DNA of 48,986 nucleotides from Burkholderiaceae bacterium (GTDB lineage Bacteria > Pseudomonadota > Gammaproteobacteria > Burkholderiales > Burkholderiaceae_B): contig JADZBO010000154.1 in the NCBI GenBank assembly GCA_020851995.1, positions 1 through 48,986 of the forward strand, read 5' to 3'. Below, piece after piece: positions 26,481 through 35,349 of this stretch. A program made the translations under genes and the position numbers. Position 1 is the first letter of the stretch. Each line of letters starts with the position of its first letter. The notes beneath the pieces are model-generated. The model was not told the origin of the DNA and made no database searches. It saw only the letters and a list, made by a program, of their open reading frames with translations.

Positions 26481-27827
26481 TCAGGGTCGGGCAGCCAGTT
26501 TCTGCTCAAGGTAATGGATACTGGTGCCGCCTTCGGCAAAGCGGGCGTCGTTCAGAAGTTCACGATGCAACGCAATGTTGGTTTTGATGCCCTCAACCAC
26601 CATCTCGGACAGCGCAACCGACATTCTGGCCAGCGCTTGGTCGCGGGTATCGCCATAGGTAATGACCTTGGCGATCATCGAGTCGTAGTTCGGGGGAACG
26701 AAATAACCGTTGAACACATGCGAATCGATTCGGACGCCGGGGCCGCCGGGCGTGTGCCAGTTGGTAATGCGCCCCGGGCTGGGCACGAACGTGAATGGAT
26801 CCTCGGCGTTGATCCGGCACTCAAGCGCATGCCCGCGCAGCGTGATATCGCGCTGGCGCAGGGTGAATTTCTCGCCCGCGGCGATGCGGATTTGCTGCTG
26901 CACGAGATCCACGCCGGTAATGAGTTCGGTGACGGGGTGCTCGACCTGTATGCGGGTGTTCATTTCGATGAAATAGAACTCGCCGTTCTCGTAGAGAAAC
27001 TCAAAGGTACCCGCGCCGCGATAGCCGATTTTGCGGCAGGCGTCTGCACAACGGTCGCCAATCCGCTCAATGAGCCGGCGGGCGATGCCCGGCGCCGGCG
27101 CTTCTTCGATCACTTTCTGATGACGCCGCTGCATTGAGCAATCACGCTCACCAAGCCAGACGGCATTGCGCCCGCCATCGGCAAGAACCTGAATCTCGAT
27201 GTGGCGCGGGTTTTCAAGGAACTTCTCGAGATAGACTTCGGGGTTGTTGAAGGCAGCACCCGCCTCCGACCGGGTCAGGGTCACTGCGTTGAGCAACGCG
27301 GCTTCCGTATGCACAACCCGCATGCCACGGCCGCCACCGCCGCCCGCCGCCTTGATGATGACCGGGTAACCCACGCGCTGCGCGGTGCGCAGGATTTCCG
27401 CGGGATCGTCCGGCAAGGCACCCGCCGAGCCCGGAACGACCGGAACACCCGCATCAATCATGCACTGCTTGGCGCTGACCTTGTCGCCCATGAGCCGGAT
27501 CGATTCCGGTCGTGGCCCGATGAAAACGAAACCGCTCTTTTCTACGCGATCGGCGAAATCAGCGTTTTCCGACAGGAATCCATAGCCAGGATGAATGGCT
27601 TCGGCATCCGTCACCTCTGCCGCCGAAATAATCGCCGGCATATTCAGGTAGCTGTCGCGCGACGGGGGCGGACCGATGCAGACGGACTCGTCGGCAAGGC
27701 GCACATACTTGGCGTCGCGATCCGCTTCGGAATGAACCACCACGGTCTTTATGCCCATTTCCCGGCAGGCGCGCTGGATCCGCAGAGCGATTTCGCCGCG
27801 GTTGGCAATCAGAATCTTTTGAAACAT
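26481..27827 (-). CDS. accC: Acetyl-CoA carboxylase, biotin carboxylase subunit
   Basis: 448 residues from the ATG at 27827 ([17 protein letters not shown]); a TTG nine bases upstream would overlap accB and is less likely. An ATP-grasp domain carries the glycine-rich loop [11 protein letters not shown] and [14 protein letters not shown] with catalytic and metal residues. The C-terminal [11 protein letters not shown] block follows. It carboxylates biotin on AccB with bicarbonate and ATP, the first half of malonyl-CoA synthesis. One base separates it from the accB stop codon (TGATATG), so translation is coupled. Confidence 0.98.
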   Translation of the reverse strand: MFQKILIANRGEIALRIQRACREMGIKTVVVHSEADRDAKYVRLADESVCIGPPPSRDSYLNMPAIISAAEVTDAEAIHPGYGFLSENADFADRVEKSGFVFIGPRPESIRLMGDKVSAKQCMIDAGVPVVPGSAGALPDDPAEILRTAQRVGYPVIIKAAGGGGGRGMRVVHTEAALLNAVTLTRSEAGAAFNNPEVYLEKFLENPRHIEIQVLADGGRNAVWLGERDCSMQRRHQKVIEEAPAPGIARRLIERIGDRCADACRKIGYRGAGTFEFLYENGEFYFIEMNTRIQVEHPVTELITGVDLVQQQIRIAAGEKFTLRQRDITLRGHALECRINAEDPFTFVPSPGRITNWHTPGGPGVRIDSHVFNGYFVPPNYDSMIAKVITYGDTRDQALARMSVALSEMVVEGIKTNIALHRELLNDARFAEGGTSIHYLEQKLAARP

Positions 27828-27828
27828 A

Positions 27829-28278
27829 TCAGGCAATCACGAACAGGGGCTGGCCATACTCAACCGGCTCACCGTTATCAACCAGGATCTCCCTGATGAC
27901 GCCGGACTTGTCGGCTTCGATCTCATTGAGCAGCTTCATGGCCTCAATGATGCACAGCGGCTGGCCTTCCTTGACCGTCTGGCCGATTTCAACAAACGGT
28001 GCCGAACCCGGATTGGGCGACCGGTAAAAGGTGCCGACCATCGGTGCCTTGACGGTATGACCCGAAATGGCGGCGGGAGCGGCAGACGGCGCGGCGACAT
28101 CCGCGGCCGGGCCAGCCGCCGGGGCGGCGGCCACGGGAGCGGGCGCATAGGCCACGGGCGACAAAGTCTGCGAAAACTTGACAATGCGAACCTTACCCTC
28201 GCCCTCGGTAATTTCGAGCTCGGCGATCCCGGACTCTGCCACGAGGTCAATCAGGGTTTTGAGCTTTCTAAGATCCAT
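27829..28278 (-). CDS. accB: Acetyl-CoA carboxylase, biotin carboxyl carrier protein
   Basis: 149 residues from the ATG at 28278 ([13 protein letters not shown]). A helical N-terminal part (1-40) is followed by an Ala/Pro linker (about 45-75) and the biotinyl domain. [12 protein letters not shown] places the biotinylated lysine at 115; the usual motif is [21 protein letters not shown] is the BCCP thumb region. It carries carboxybiotin between AccC and AccDA in fatty-acid synthesis. It lies 39 bp after aroQ and overlaps the accC translation signals. Confidence 0.97.
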   Translation of the reverse strand: MDLRKLKTLIDLVAESGIAELEITEGEGKVRIVKFSQTLSPVAYAPAPVAAAPAAGPAADVAAPSAAPAAISGHTVKAPMVGTFYRSPNPGSAPFVEIGQTVKEGQPLCIIEAMKLLNEIEADKSGVIREILVDNGEPVEYGQPLFVIA

Positions 28279-28317
28279 GGTGATTCCATAAGTGATGGTT
28301 GGGCGCCGCATCGCCGG

Positions 28318-28764
28318 TCAGGCGGACGGCGCATGCTGTGCGGCAAAGCGCACGGCAGCCTCGTAGCCAAGCGGACCCAGGCCAGCCACAACGCCCAGTG
28401 CCAGATCGGACAGATACGAGTGGTGGCGAAAGACTTCGCGCTTGTATACGTTGGAAATATGTACCTCGACAAAAGGGATGGCGATCCCGGCCAGCGCATC
28501 GCGGATCGCGACGCTGGTGTGTGTATACGCGCCGGCATTGATGATCACGAAGTCGGTGCCATCAAGCCGGGCCGCCTGAATCCGGTCGACAATGGCCCCC
28601 TCGTGGTTGCTTTGGAACGCAACCAGATCAGCGCCCAGCGATGCAGCCAGGGCCTCCAGAGTTGCGTTCAGCGCGTCCAGCGTGGTGTGCCCGTAGACAT
28701 GCGGCTCGCGGGTTCCCAGCAAATTGAGATTGGGGCCGTGCAGAACCAGTATCTTTTGCGCCAT
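28318..28764 (-). CDS. aroQ: Type II 3-dehydroquinate dehydratase
   Basis: 148 residues, the usual size. [17 protein letters not shown] provides the active-site Arg and the catalytic Tyr. [22 protein letters not shown] (substrate-binding Asn) and [15 protein letters not shown] with the catalytic His are all present. The enzyme makes 3-dehydroshikimate in the shikimate pathway as a dodecamer. aroE, the next pathway step, is also in the window at 34375. It is the first gene of the aroQ-accB-accC-prmA cluster. Confidence 0.98.
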   Translation of the reverse strand: MAQKILVLHGPNLNLLGTREPHVYGHTTLDALNATLEALAASLGADLVAFQSNHEGAIVDRIQAARLDGTDFVIINAGAYTHTSVAIRDALAGIAIPFVEVHISNVYKREVFRHHSYLSDLALGVVAGLGPLGYEAAVRFAAQHAPSA

Positions 28765-28837
28765 GCTTTAATCGACCCTGCCGCTAAAACAAGTTAAACA
28801 GAGCCTATTTTTACGCTAAATCCCGTGATTTGTCCAT

Positions 28838-29416
28838 CTACGTGCGGGATACAGCGACCAGGCGGGCAATTCGGGACTGCAAATCCCCGGGTTGAACCTC
28901 ACCCAGAATTGCGTCAAATTTATTGCCTTTTGCGTCGAAAAGGACGGTGAACGGCAACCCGCCAGCGCTGTTCCCCAAAGCACGGCACAGCGCGATCCCT
29001 GCGTGCCCGGCGACCAGAAGCCGATAGGATACCGGTATTTTATCGACAAATTTCTGAATATTGGCGGCGGTATCGATTCCAATGCCGACAAACTGTACTC
29101 CTGGCGTACTCTTTGCCATGGCGTCGAGGTGAGGCATTTCCTCCACACACGGGGCGCACCAGGTCGCCCAGAAGTTGGCCAGCAGAGGTTTGCCAATGAA
29201 GGTGCTGAGGGCCACGGCCTGACCCTGCAAATCGGGCATCGACGTGTCAAAAAACTCGCGCGCGCCGCCGTCCTGCGCGGCCCCCTGCGCCGCACGGGCG
29301 GAAACCGCCTTGTTGGCCTGCGGCGCGCCTTGCGAGGAGGCGCGCCAGGCGCCGAAGCCGGCGGCTCCGATTGCTGCCAGCCCGCCGGCACCGAGGATGA
29401 GCGTTCGCTTTTTCAT
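28838..29416 (-). CDS. TlpA/ResA-like membrane-anchored thioredoxin-fold protein
   Basis: 192 residues from the ATG at 29416 (MKKRTLILGAGGLAAIG); the longer upstream frame is antisense to mpl and rejected. A hydrophobic N-terminal segment (5-25) is an anchor or signal. The thioredoxin domain has NFWATWCAPCVEEMPHL with the redox CAPC and GLPFTVLFD with the cis-Pro loop. TlpA-like proteins reduce periplasmic disulfides, for example in cytochrome maturation. No cytochrome genes are near, so the target is unknown. It is divergent from mpl, with 105 bp between them. Confidence 0.92.
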   Translation of the reverse strand: MKKRTLILGAGGLAAIGAAGFGAWRASSQGAPQANKAVSARAAQGAAQDGGAREFFDTSMPDLQGQAVALSTFIGKPLLANFWATWCAPCVEEMPHLDAMAKSTPGVQFVGIGIDTAANIQKFVDKIPVSYRLLVAGHAGIALCRALGNSAGGLPFTVLFDAKGNKFDAILGEVQPGDLQSRIARLVAVSRT

Positions 29417-29456
29417 GCCCGGATGATAGCGCCTTCGGACGCAACGCATCAGCCCG

Positions 29457-29472
29457 CTGCGCTTTTGCGCAG
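29457..29472. other. Hairpin in the tlpA-mpl divergent gap
   Basis: CTGCGC, loop TTTT, GCGCAG. A TACAAT at 29498-29503 could be the -10 of mpl, but no good -35 accompanies it. Nothing else is recognised in the gap 29417-29521. Confidence 0.3.
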
Positions 29473-29521
29473 GGAGGTGCACAGCGGCCGAACCCTCTAC
29501 AATGCCGGAAGGAGATTGGCG

Positions 29522-30910
29522 ATGCACCTGCACATTCTGGGGATTTGCGGAACATTCATGGGCGGACTCGCGCTGATTGCGCGGGCGGCCGGCCATCGGG
29601 TCACGGGATGCGACGCCGGGGTGTATCCCCCGATGAGCACCCAGCTCGAGGAACAGGGTATCGGGTTGATCGAGGGCTTCGGCGCTGATCAATTGGCTCT
29701 GAAACCGGATCTGTTCATCGTCGGCAACGTCGTTTCGCGCGGCAACCCGCTGATGGAGGCAATACTCGACGCGGGGCTTGCCTACACTTCGGGGCCGCAA
29801 TGGCTGGGGGAGCAGGTCCTGCTCGGACAGCATGTTCTGGCCGTGGCGGGCACCCATGGCAAGACCACCACCAGCGCGATGCTCGCATGGATACTGGAAG
29901 CGCAGGGACGCCGACCCAACTTCCTGATCGGCGGCGTGGCTCACGACCTCAGGGTTTCGGCGCGGTTCAGTCCGGATTCGCGGGAATTCGTGATCGAGGC
30001 AGACGAATACGACACGGCGTTTTTCGACAAACGCTCAAAGTTCGTTCACTACCGTCCCCGGACTGCTGTTCTGAACAATCTTGAATTCGATCATGCCGAC
30101 ATCTTCCCGGATCTCAGTGCCATCGAGACGCAGTTTCACCATCTGGTCCGCACGGTGCCCGGATCAGGGCTGATCGTCGTCCCTGACGCGGATCCTGCAC
30201 TTGAGCGCGTGCTGACCCGAGGCTGCTGGTCGCGCGTGCAGCGCGTGGGCCAGGCAGGCGGCCTGCAGGGACTACCGATCGATTCAGGCACCTTCGAAGT
30301 ACGCGATGCGTCGGGCACAGCCGGGCGCGTAAGGTGGTCACTGACCGGCGATCACAACCGGCACAACGCGCTGGCCGCACTGGCTGCGGCACGGGATGTC
30401 GGGGTACCGCTGGCCGCCGGCATCGAGGCGCTTTGCCGGTTCGCGGGTGTACGACGACGCATGGAGATACGGGGTGTCGCTGCCGGCGTGACGGTGTACG
30501 ACGATTTTGCCCACCACCCAACCGCAATCCGCACTACGCTCGACGGACTGCGGGCCCGGGTCGGCGGTGCTCGGATTCTTGCCGTGCTCGAACCCCGCTC
30601 CAATACGATGAAGCTCGGCACCATGGCGGCCCGCCTTGCGCATGCGCTCGATCCGGCCGATCTCGTTTACTGCTTTGGTCAGCACGAGGGCAAGCACGCG
30701 CTCGGCTGGGATCCCGCCGTGGTGCTGGCACCGCTTGGCGCGCGCGTTCGCACGCACGGTGACCTCGACGCGCTGATTGCCGACATCACACGGGATGCCC
30801 GCGTCGGCGACCACATCCTGATCATGAGCAACGGCGGCTTCGGCGGCGTTCACACACGCCTGCTCAACATGCTTGGCGCAACGTCCGCCCAGGCACGAGT
30901 GCCGCAGTAA
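29522..30910 (+). CDS. mpl: Murein tripeptide ligase Mpl
   Basis: 462 residues from the ATG at 29522, with AAGGAG seven to eight bases upstream. The in-frame extension of 210 codons is antisense to tlpA and not coding. A Mur-ligase Rossmann start (MHLHILGICGTFMGGLALIA) is followed by the ATP loop GTHGKTTT (110-117). IEADEYDTAFFDKRSKF and NNLEFDHADIF are typical of Mpl, and YDDFAHHPTAI marks the C-terminal domain. Mpl joins recycled L-Ala-D-Glu-mDap to UDP-MurNAc, so it works in the same recycling pathway as anmK at the left end. The stop codon TAA shares its last A with the ATG of the next gene. Confidence 0.97.
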   Translation: MHLHILGICGTFMGGLALIARAAGHRVTGCDAGVYPPMSTQLEEQGIGLIEGFGADQLALKPDLFIVGNVVSRGNPLMEAILDAGLAYTSGPQWLGEQVLLGQHVLAVAGTHGKTTTSAMLAWILEAQGRRPNFLIGGVAHDLRVSARFSPDSREFVIEADEYDTAFFDKRSKFVHYRPRTAVLNNLEFDHADIFPDLSAIETQFHHLVRTVPGSGLIVVPDADPALERVLTRGCWSRVQRVGQAGGLQGLPIDSGTFEVRDASGTAGRVRWSLTGDHNRHNALAALAAARDVGVPLAAGIEALCRFAGVRRRMEIRGVAAGVTVYDDFAHHPTAIRTTLDGLRARVGGARILAVLEPRSNTMKLGTMAARLAHALDPADLVYCFGQHEGKHALGWDPAVVLAPLGARVRTHGDLDALIADITRDARVGDHILIMSNGGFGGVHTRLLNMLGATSAQARVPQ

Positions 30911-31500
30911 TGGTTCTCTATCTGCATGGGTTTCGCTCGTCGCCGCTGTCGTTCAAGGCGCAGATGATGGCGAACGCGATGGCAGCGCGCGGTAAGCAGG
31001 CGGCGTGGCGCTGCCCGCAACTGCCGCCAAGCCCCGCCGCAGCCATGACGATTGCCGGTGAACAGCTGCAAGCACTGATTCATGCTGTGCCAGGCAGGGA
31101 TCCCGCGGCCGTGACGATCGTCGGATCGTCGCTTGGCGGCTACTATGCGACCTGGCTCGCCGAGCAGTTCGGCACCCGTGCCGTATTGATCAACCCGGCC
31201 GTTCATGCGCCGCGCGATCTGGCCACTCAGGTCGGCACCCAGCGAGATTTTCACACAGGGGTCCCGTTCGAGTTCCTGCCGGCCTACATCGGCGAACTCG
31301 AACGGATGCGGGTGTCTCGACCAACCAAACCCGGGCGCTATCTGCTCATCGCCGCCACGGGTGACGAGGTGCTGGACTGGCGTGAAATGCGGGATTATTT
31401 TGCCGACTGCGCGCAGATCATCGTACCCGGCAGCGATCACGGGCTATCGGATTTTGAACAGTGGCTGCCACGCGTCATGGCGTTTGCCGGGCACGCCTGA
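30910..31500 (+). CDS. YqiA/YcfP-like esterase
   Basis: 196 residues. A small alpha/beta hydrolase: LYLHGFRSSPLSFKA (oxyanion), GSSLGGYYATWLAE with nucleophile Ser74, Asp152 in ATGDEVLDW and His177 in GSDHGLSDF. The LNP(A/S)VH block is typical of YqiA. E. coli YqiA hydrolyses palmitoyl-CoA and small esters, but the physiological substrate is not known. It starts on the last base of the mpl stop codon (TAATG), so the two are translationally coupled. Confidence 0.92.
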   Translation: MVLYLHGFRSSPLSFKAQMMANAMAARGKQAAWRCPQLPPSPAAAMTIAGEQLQALIHAVPGRDPAAVTIVGSSLGGYYATWLAEQFGTRAVLINPAVHAPRDLATQVGTQRDFHTGVPFEFLPAYIGELERMRVSRPTKPGRYLLIAATGDEVLDWREMRDYFADCAQIIVPGSDHGLSDFEQWLPRVMAFAGHA

Positions 31501-31511
31501 GGGAAATCAGT

Positions 31512-33425
31512 ATGTATGTGTTGTTTGAAGAGGATGGCTCGTTCAAAGCCGGCCACATTCTGTCCGAAACCGAATCTGCGCTCCAGGTGGAATCCGCCTC
31601 CGGCAAGCGCAGCAAGATCAAACGCACCAGCTGTCTGTTCACGTTTTCGGCACCATCGCCCGACGCGCTGCTGACCGAAGCCGACCGTCTCGCGCAAGGC
31701 ATTGATCTCGAATTTCTCTGGGAGTGCGCTCCGCAGGACGAGTTCGACGCCGAAACGCTTGGTGCGGACTATTTCGGCCATCCGCCCGATCCGGTCGAAA
31801 AAGCGGGCCTGCTGCTGCGATTGCACAGCGCTCCCGTCTATTTCCACCGCAGAGGCAAGGGACGTTACCGGACCGCGCCGCCGGAAATTCTTGCAGCGGC
31901 ACTGGCCGCACAGGAAAAAAAGCGCCGGCAGGCCGAAGAGATCGCGGGCTGGGCAGACGACATGGCTGCGGGAAAGCTACCCATGGCCATCGCCGACCAG
32001 GCCACCAGCCTGATCACCAAACCCGACAAGAATTCACAGGCGTGGAAGGCGCTCGATGCTGCCTGCACGCGCCTGCAGAAATCTCCCGAGCGACTGCTGC
32101 TCGATCTTGGCGCGTGGCCTAGTGCGCTCGCGCTGCACAAGCGCCGGTTTCTGGCCACTCACTTTCCGAAAGGCACCGGATTTCCGGAGATCGAAATCGG
32201 CACAGAGGGAACGGAGCTTCCCCTGGCCGAGGTCGATGCGTATTCGGTGGACGATGTCACGACCACCGAAATCGACGACGCGCTCTCCGTCCAGCAGCTT
32301 GCGGACGGCACCGTGCGCGTGGGTATCCACGTGGCGGCTCCAGGCCTGCTGGTGACCCGCGAAAGCGCCCTTGACCAACTGGCACGCGCGAGGATGTCCA
32401 CCGTCTACATGCCGGGCGAGAAGATTCCGATGCAACCGGAATCAGTCATTTCTGCCTTCTCGCTTGAGGCCGGCACGCCGGTTCCCGCCATTTCGCTCTA
32501 TGTGACGGCCAGACCGGAAACGGGGGAAATTCTTTCGCATGAGAGTCGTCTCGAACGCGTCAGCGTCCGCGAGAACCTGCGCCATCATGTGCTGGAGCCT
32601 GAAATCACCGAAGCGGCGCTCGCCGATCCGACCCGCAGGCTCCCTTATGACGCTTGGGTGCGGCCGCTCTGGCAACTGGCGCTGCAACTCACGCGCCAGC
32701 GCGAGATCATGCGGGGCAAGCCGGAAAACAACTCACGGGCGGAGTACAGCTTTTACCTGGACGGCGATCCGGACGATGCGGATACCCCCGTGCGCATCGT
32801 CCGGCGCCAGCGCAACTCGCCGCTCGATCGTATTGTGGCGGAGTACATGATCCTGGCTAACAGCACCTGGGCGGGGTTGCTCAACGCACGCGGCGTACCC
32901 GGCATTTTCCGCGCCCAGCAGACGGGACGCGTGCGCATGAGCACGCACGCCCTCCCGCACGAGTCGATCGGGGTCTCGCAGTACGCCTGGTGCACCTCCC
33001 CTCTGAGGCGCTATGTCGACCTCGTCAATCAATGGCAGCTGATCGCGGTCATCGAACACGGCGTTTCGGCCGCGCTGGTCGCGCCCTTCAAGCCCCGGGA
33101 TGCAGACCTCTTCGCGATCATCGGCGGCTTTGAAGCGCAATACGCAGCCTGGAACGAATTCCAGTCCGGCATGGAAAAATACTGGTGCCTGCGGTGGCTG
33201 CGTCAGCAGGGCATCACGCGCTGCCGCGCCGCTGTGCTCAAGGAAGATCTGGTGCGCTTCGAGAACGCGCCCCTGGTGGCACGCGTGTCGGGTCTTGGTT
33301 CCCTGCCGCGCGGCCAGATCGTCGAAGTCGACATCCTTGGCATGGACGAATTGTCTCTTGATCTTGAATGCCGCTTTGTTGACCTGGTCGCCGAAGTGGA
33401 TGCGAGCGACACGCCAGAAGAATAG
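31512..33425 (+). CDS. RNB-domain (RNase II family) exoribonuclease
   Basis: 637 residues from the ATG at 31512, preceded by GAGGGAAA. An N-terminal region with OB-like strands (YVLFEEDGSFKAGHIL) precedes the RNB domain (about 235-520). The catalytic signature is VDDVTTTEIDDALSV. It has Asp247, Asp255 and Asp256 in place, and Glu253 where E. coli RNase II has Asp207. TSPLRRYVDLVNQ supplies the conserved Arg. The protein is shorter than RNase R and shows no long basic C-terminal tail. It resembles the compact RNB proteins of Bordetella-type genomes. It degrades single-stranded RNA 3' to 5'. The last codons and the stop lie inside a 37-bp tandem duplication. Confidence 0.93.
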   Translation: MYVLFEEDGSFKAGHILSETESALQVESASGKRSKIKRTSCLFTFSAPSPDALLTEADRLAQGIDLEFLWECAPQDEFDAETLGADYFGHPPDPVEKAGLLLRLHSAPVYFHRRGKGRYRTAPPEILAAALAAQEKKRRQAEEIAGWADDMAAGKLPMAIADQATSLITKPDKNSQAWKALDAACTRLQKSPERLLLDLGAWPSALALHKRRFLATHFPKGTGFPEIEIGTEGTELPLAEVDAYSVDDVTTTEIDDALSVQQLADGTVRVGIHVAAPGLLVTRESALDQLARARMSTVYMPGEKIPMQPESVISAFSLEAGTPVPAISLYVTARPETGEILSHESRLERVSVRENLRHHVLEPEITEAALADPTRRLPYDAWVRPLWQLALQLTRQREIMRGKPENNSRAEYSFYLDGDPDDADTPVRIVRRQRNSPLDRIVAEYMILANSTWAGLLNARGVPGIFRAQQTGRVRMSTHALPHESIGVSQYAWCTSPLRRYVDLVNQWQLIAVIEHGVSAALVAPFKPRDADLFAIIGGFEAQYAAWNEFQSGMEKYWCLRWLRQQGITRCRAAVLKEDLVRFENAPLVARVSGLGSLPRGQIVEVDILGMDELSLDLECRFVDLVAEVDASDTPEE

Positions 33426-33477
33426 AATCGGCCAATCCATGAGCGACACGCCACAAAAATAGAATCGGTCAATCCAT
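33404..33477 (+). repeat. 37-bp tandem duplication across the RNB stop codon
   Basis: Two adjacent copies, 33404-33440 and 33441-33477, identical except for three positions. Copy 1 contains the last six codons and the TAG of the RNB gene. Copy 2 repeats them as a free-standing ATG-to-TAG frame of seven codons (33439-33462: MSDTPQK). Confidence 0.95.
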
Positions 33478-33490
33478 TCGCGATCAACCC

Positions 33491-34378
33491 GTGAGCACAC
33501 TGACGCCGCATCCCGCCCAGCTGCGCGCCTGGAAGATTCCAGGCCGCCGATACCTGGCTTGGGGGTTCGCGGCCTCCGTCACCGCGCACGCGGCGCTGCT
33601 GGCCTGGCAACGGCAGACTCCGCCCACGCCCGACACAAGCCTCCCGGCACTTGAAGTCATCCTGGTCAACACCGAGACAGACTCCGCGCCAGTCAGGCCG
33701 TCCGCAATCGCCCCGCGCAACATGGAGGGTGGCGGCGATGCCCGCGTCGGTGTGGCCACAAGCCCGGTTCCCTTCAACGGCAAGTCCGCGGACAGCATCC
33801 TGCTCGAAGCGATGGCACGCAAGCGACTCCAACTCGAGGCCGAACAGCAGCAGTTGCTGACCCAACTGAAGTCCCTGCAAGAGGTGGCGCCGGCCAATCC
33901 AACGCCGCACTTTCTCAGGGAGGCTACGACCGAGGGACACGATCCAGTCGACCAGGAGAGAGTGATGCTCAATGCCCGGATGACTGCGCTCGCTTCCCAG
34001 GTGGAACAATACAACCAGCGGCCACGAAAATATTTCGACGCGCCGGGCGCGGCACAAAGCCGCTATGCAGCCTATCTTGACCAATGGCGCTCCCGTATTG
34101 AAACCACCGGCACCGAACACTATCCGCGCGGGGCGGGGCCTCAGGTCTACGGGACGCTGCGCGCCAGCGTCACCGTCCGGGCTGACGGCACAGTCATTGA
34201 TGTCACCATCGATCAGCCCTCCAACGAACCGCTGCTCAATCTTGCGGTCAGAAGAATCGTTTCGCTTGCCGCGCCGTTCGCGCCATTCCCGCCCGACATC
34301 GCCAGGCAGGTGGATCAGATCGTCATCACGCGCACATGGCATTTCGTCAACGGCGCATTGCAAACCCGACAACCATGA
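33491..34378 (+). CDS. Energy transducer TonB-like protein
   Basis: 295 residues from a GTG at 33491 with a weak ribosome-binding site. One N-terminal membrane helix (about 20-40, LAWGFAASVTAHAALLAW, with the Ser/His pattern of TonB) precedes a periplasmic region. That region has a short helical charged stretch (RKRLQLEAEQQQLLTQLKSL). A TonB-type C-terminal domain (about 200-290) follows: YGTLRASVTVRADGTVIDV and NLAVRRIVSLAAPFAPFP. No ExbB, ExbD or receptor is adjacent, so its coupling to an energising complex is unproven. It overlaps aroE by four bases, an order also known in related genomes. Confidence 0.85.
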   Translation: MSTLTPHPAQLRAWKIPGRRYLAWGFAASVTAHAALLAWQRQTPPTPDTSLPALEVILVNTETDSAPVRPSAIAPRNMEGGGDARVGVATSPVPFNGKSADSILLEAMARKRLQLEAEQQQLLTQLKSLQEVAPANPTPHFLREATTEGHDPVDQERVMLNARMTALASQVEQYNQRPRKYFDAPGAAQSRYAAYLDQWRSRIETTGTEHYPRGAGPQVYGTLRASVTVRADGTVIDVTIDQPSNEPLLNLAVRRIVSLAAPFAPFPPDIARQVDQIVITRTWHFVNGALQTRQP

Positions 34379-35253
34379 ACCACAACGCAACGCCCCGCTT
34401 TGCCGTCATCGGCAATCCTGTCGCGCACAGCCGCTCGCCGGCAATCCACCGCATGTTCGGCGCTCAAACCGGCATTGCGCTGGATTACGACCGGATTGCG
34501 GCACCGGTCGATCAATTCGTACAGACCGTTGAGACCTTTTTCGCTGAGGGGGGGCGCGGTCTGAACGTCACCGTGCCCTTCAAACTGGATGCCTGGCAAA
34601 TCGCCCGGGAACACCTCAGTCTGCGCGCGCAGCAGGCTCAGGCCGTGAACACACTCTGGATGGAGAACGGCTCGCTGCATGGTTGCAACACCGACGGCCC
34701 CGGCCTGGTGGATGACTTGCTGAGGCTGGGCATCACCGCGCCACACGCCGATATCCTGATTGTCGGAGCGGGCGGCGCTAGCCGGGGCGTGATTGGTCCA
34801 CTGTTACTGGCGGGCGCTCGGCGACTTCGCATCGTGAACCGGACGCGCCACAAGGCGGTCGATCTCGTGGATTGGTGGCTCGGGCACGACTCTGCCCTGC
34901 GTGATCGGTTAAGCGCCGGCGGCCTGAGCGAAGCCGAGCGTCCCGGCGGATGGGATCTGGTGATCAACGCCAGCGCCAGCAGTCTGGCGGACGCCGCACC
35001 CGACCTGCCAGGCGGGCTTTATGCCCCCAACGCGCTTGCCTATGACATGATGTATTCGACAAACCCGACGCCGTTCATGCGACAGGCGGCAGCCGACGGC
35101 GCACACCGCACGGAGGACGGACTGGGCATGCTGGTGGCCCAGGCAGCGATCAGCTTCGCAATCTGGCATGGTGTCAAACCGGCGACTGAGCCGGTGCTTC
35201 AGGCGATTCGCGCAGAGCTCGAAGCATCCCTCCACACGCCGAAAAAGGGCTGA
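34375..35253 (+). CDS. aroE: Shikimate dehydrogenase (NADP+)
   Basis: 292 residues from the ATG at 34375, overlapping the TonB-like stop by ATGA. Shikimate-binding SRSP (residues 17-20 area), catalytic Lys in NVTVPFK and Asp in NTDGPG are visible. The NADP loop is GAGGASRGV, and the NRTRHK segment is the basic patch expected for NADP specificity. The enzyme reduces 3-dehydroshikimate, the product of AroQ. No mtgA follows it here; the next 96 bp carry no gene and no convincing promoter. Confidence 0.97.
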   Translation: MNHNATPRFAVIGNPVAHSRSPAIHRMFGAQTGIALDYDRIAAPVDQFVQTVETFFAEGGRGLNVTVPFKLDAWQIAREHLSLRAQQAQAVNTLWMENGSLHGCNTDGPGLVDDLLRLGITAPHADILIVGAGGASRGVIGPLLLAGARRLRIVNRTRHKAVDLVDWWLGHDSALRDRLSAGGLSEAERPGGWDLVINASASSLADAAPDLPGGLYAPNALAYDMMYSTNPTPFMRQAAADGAHRTEDGLGMLVAQAAISFAIWHGVKPATEPVLQAIRAELEASLHTPKKG

Positions 35254-35349
35254 CTTTTCGCGAGGCACGGACAACGGCAGGGTTTCCTCAGCAACAAGGG
35301 GCCAACGCCGACTCTGCAAGCACCGTACTTGGGCATTACACTAGAACCC

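Noticed and set aside
28892-29521. 210-codon in-frame extension upstream of mpl
   Set aside because: It is antisense to the well-supported tlpA-like gene, and mpl has a strong AAGGAG-ATG start at 29522.
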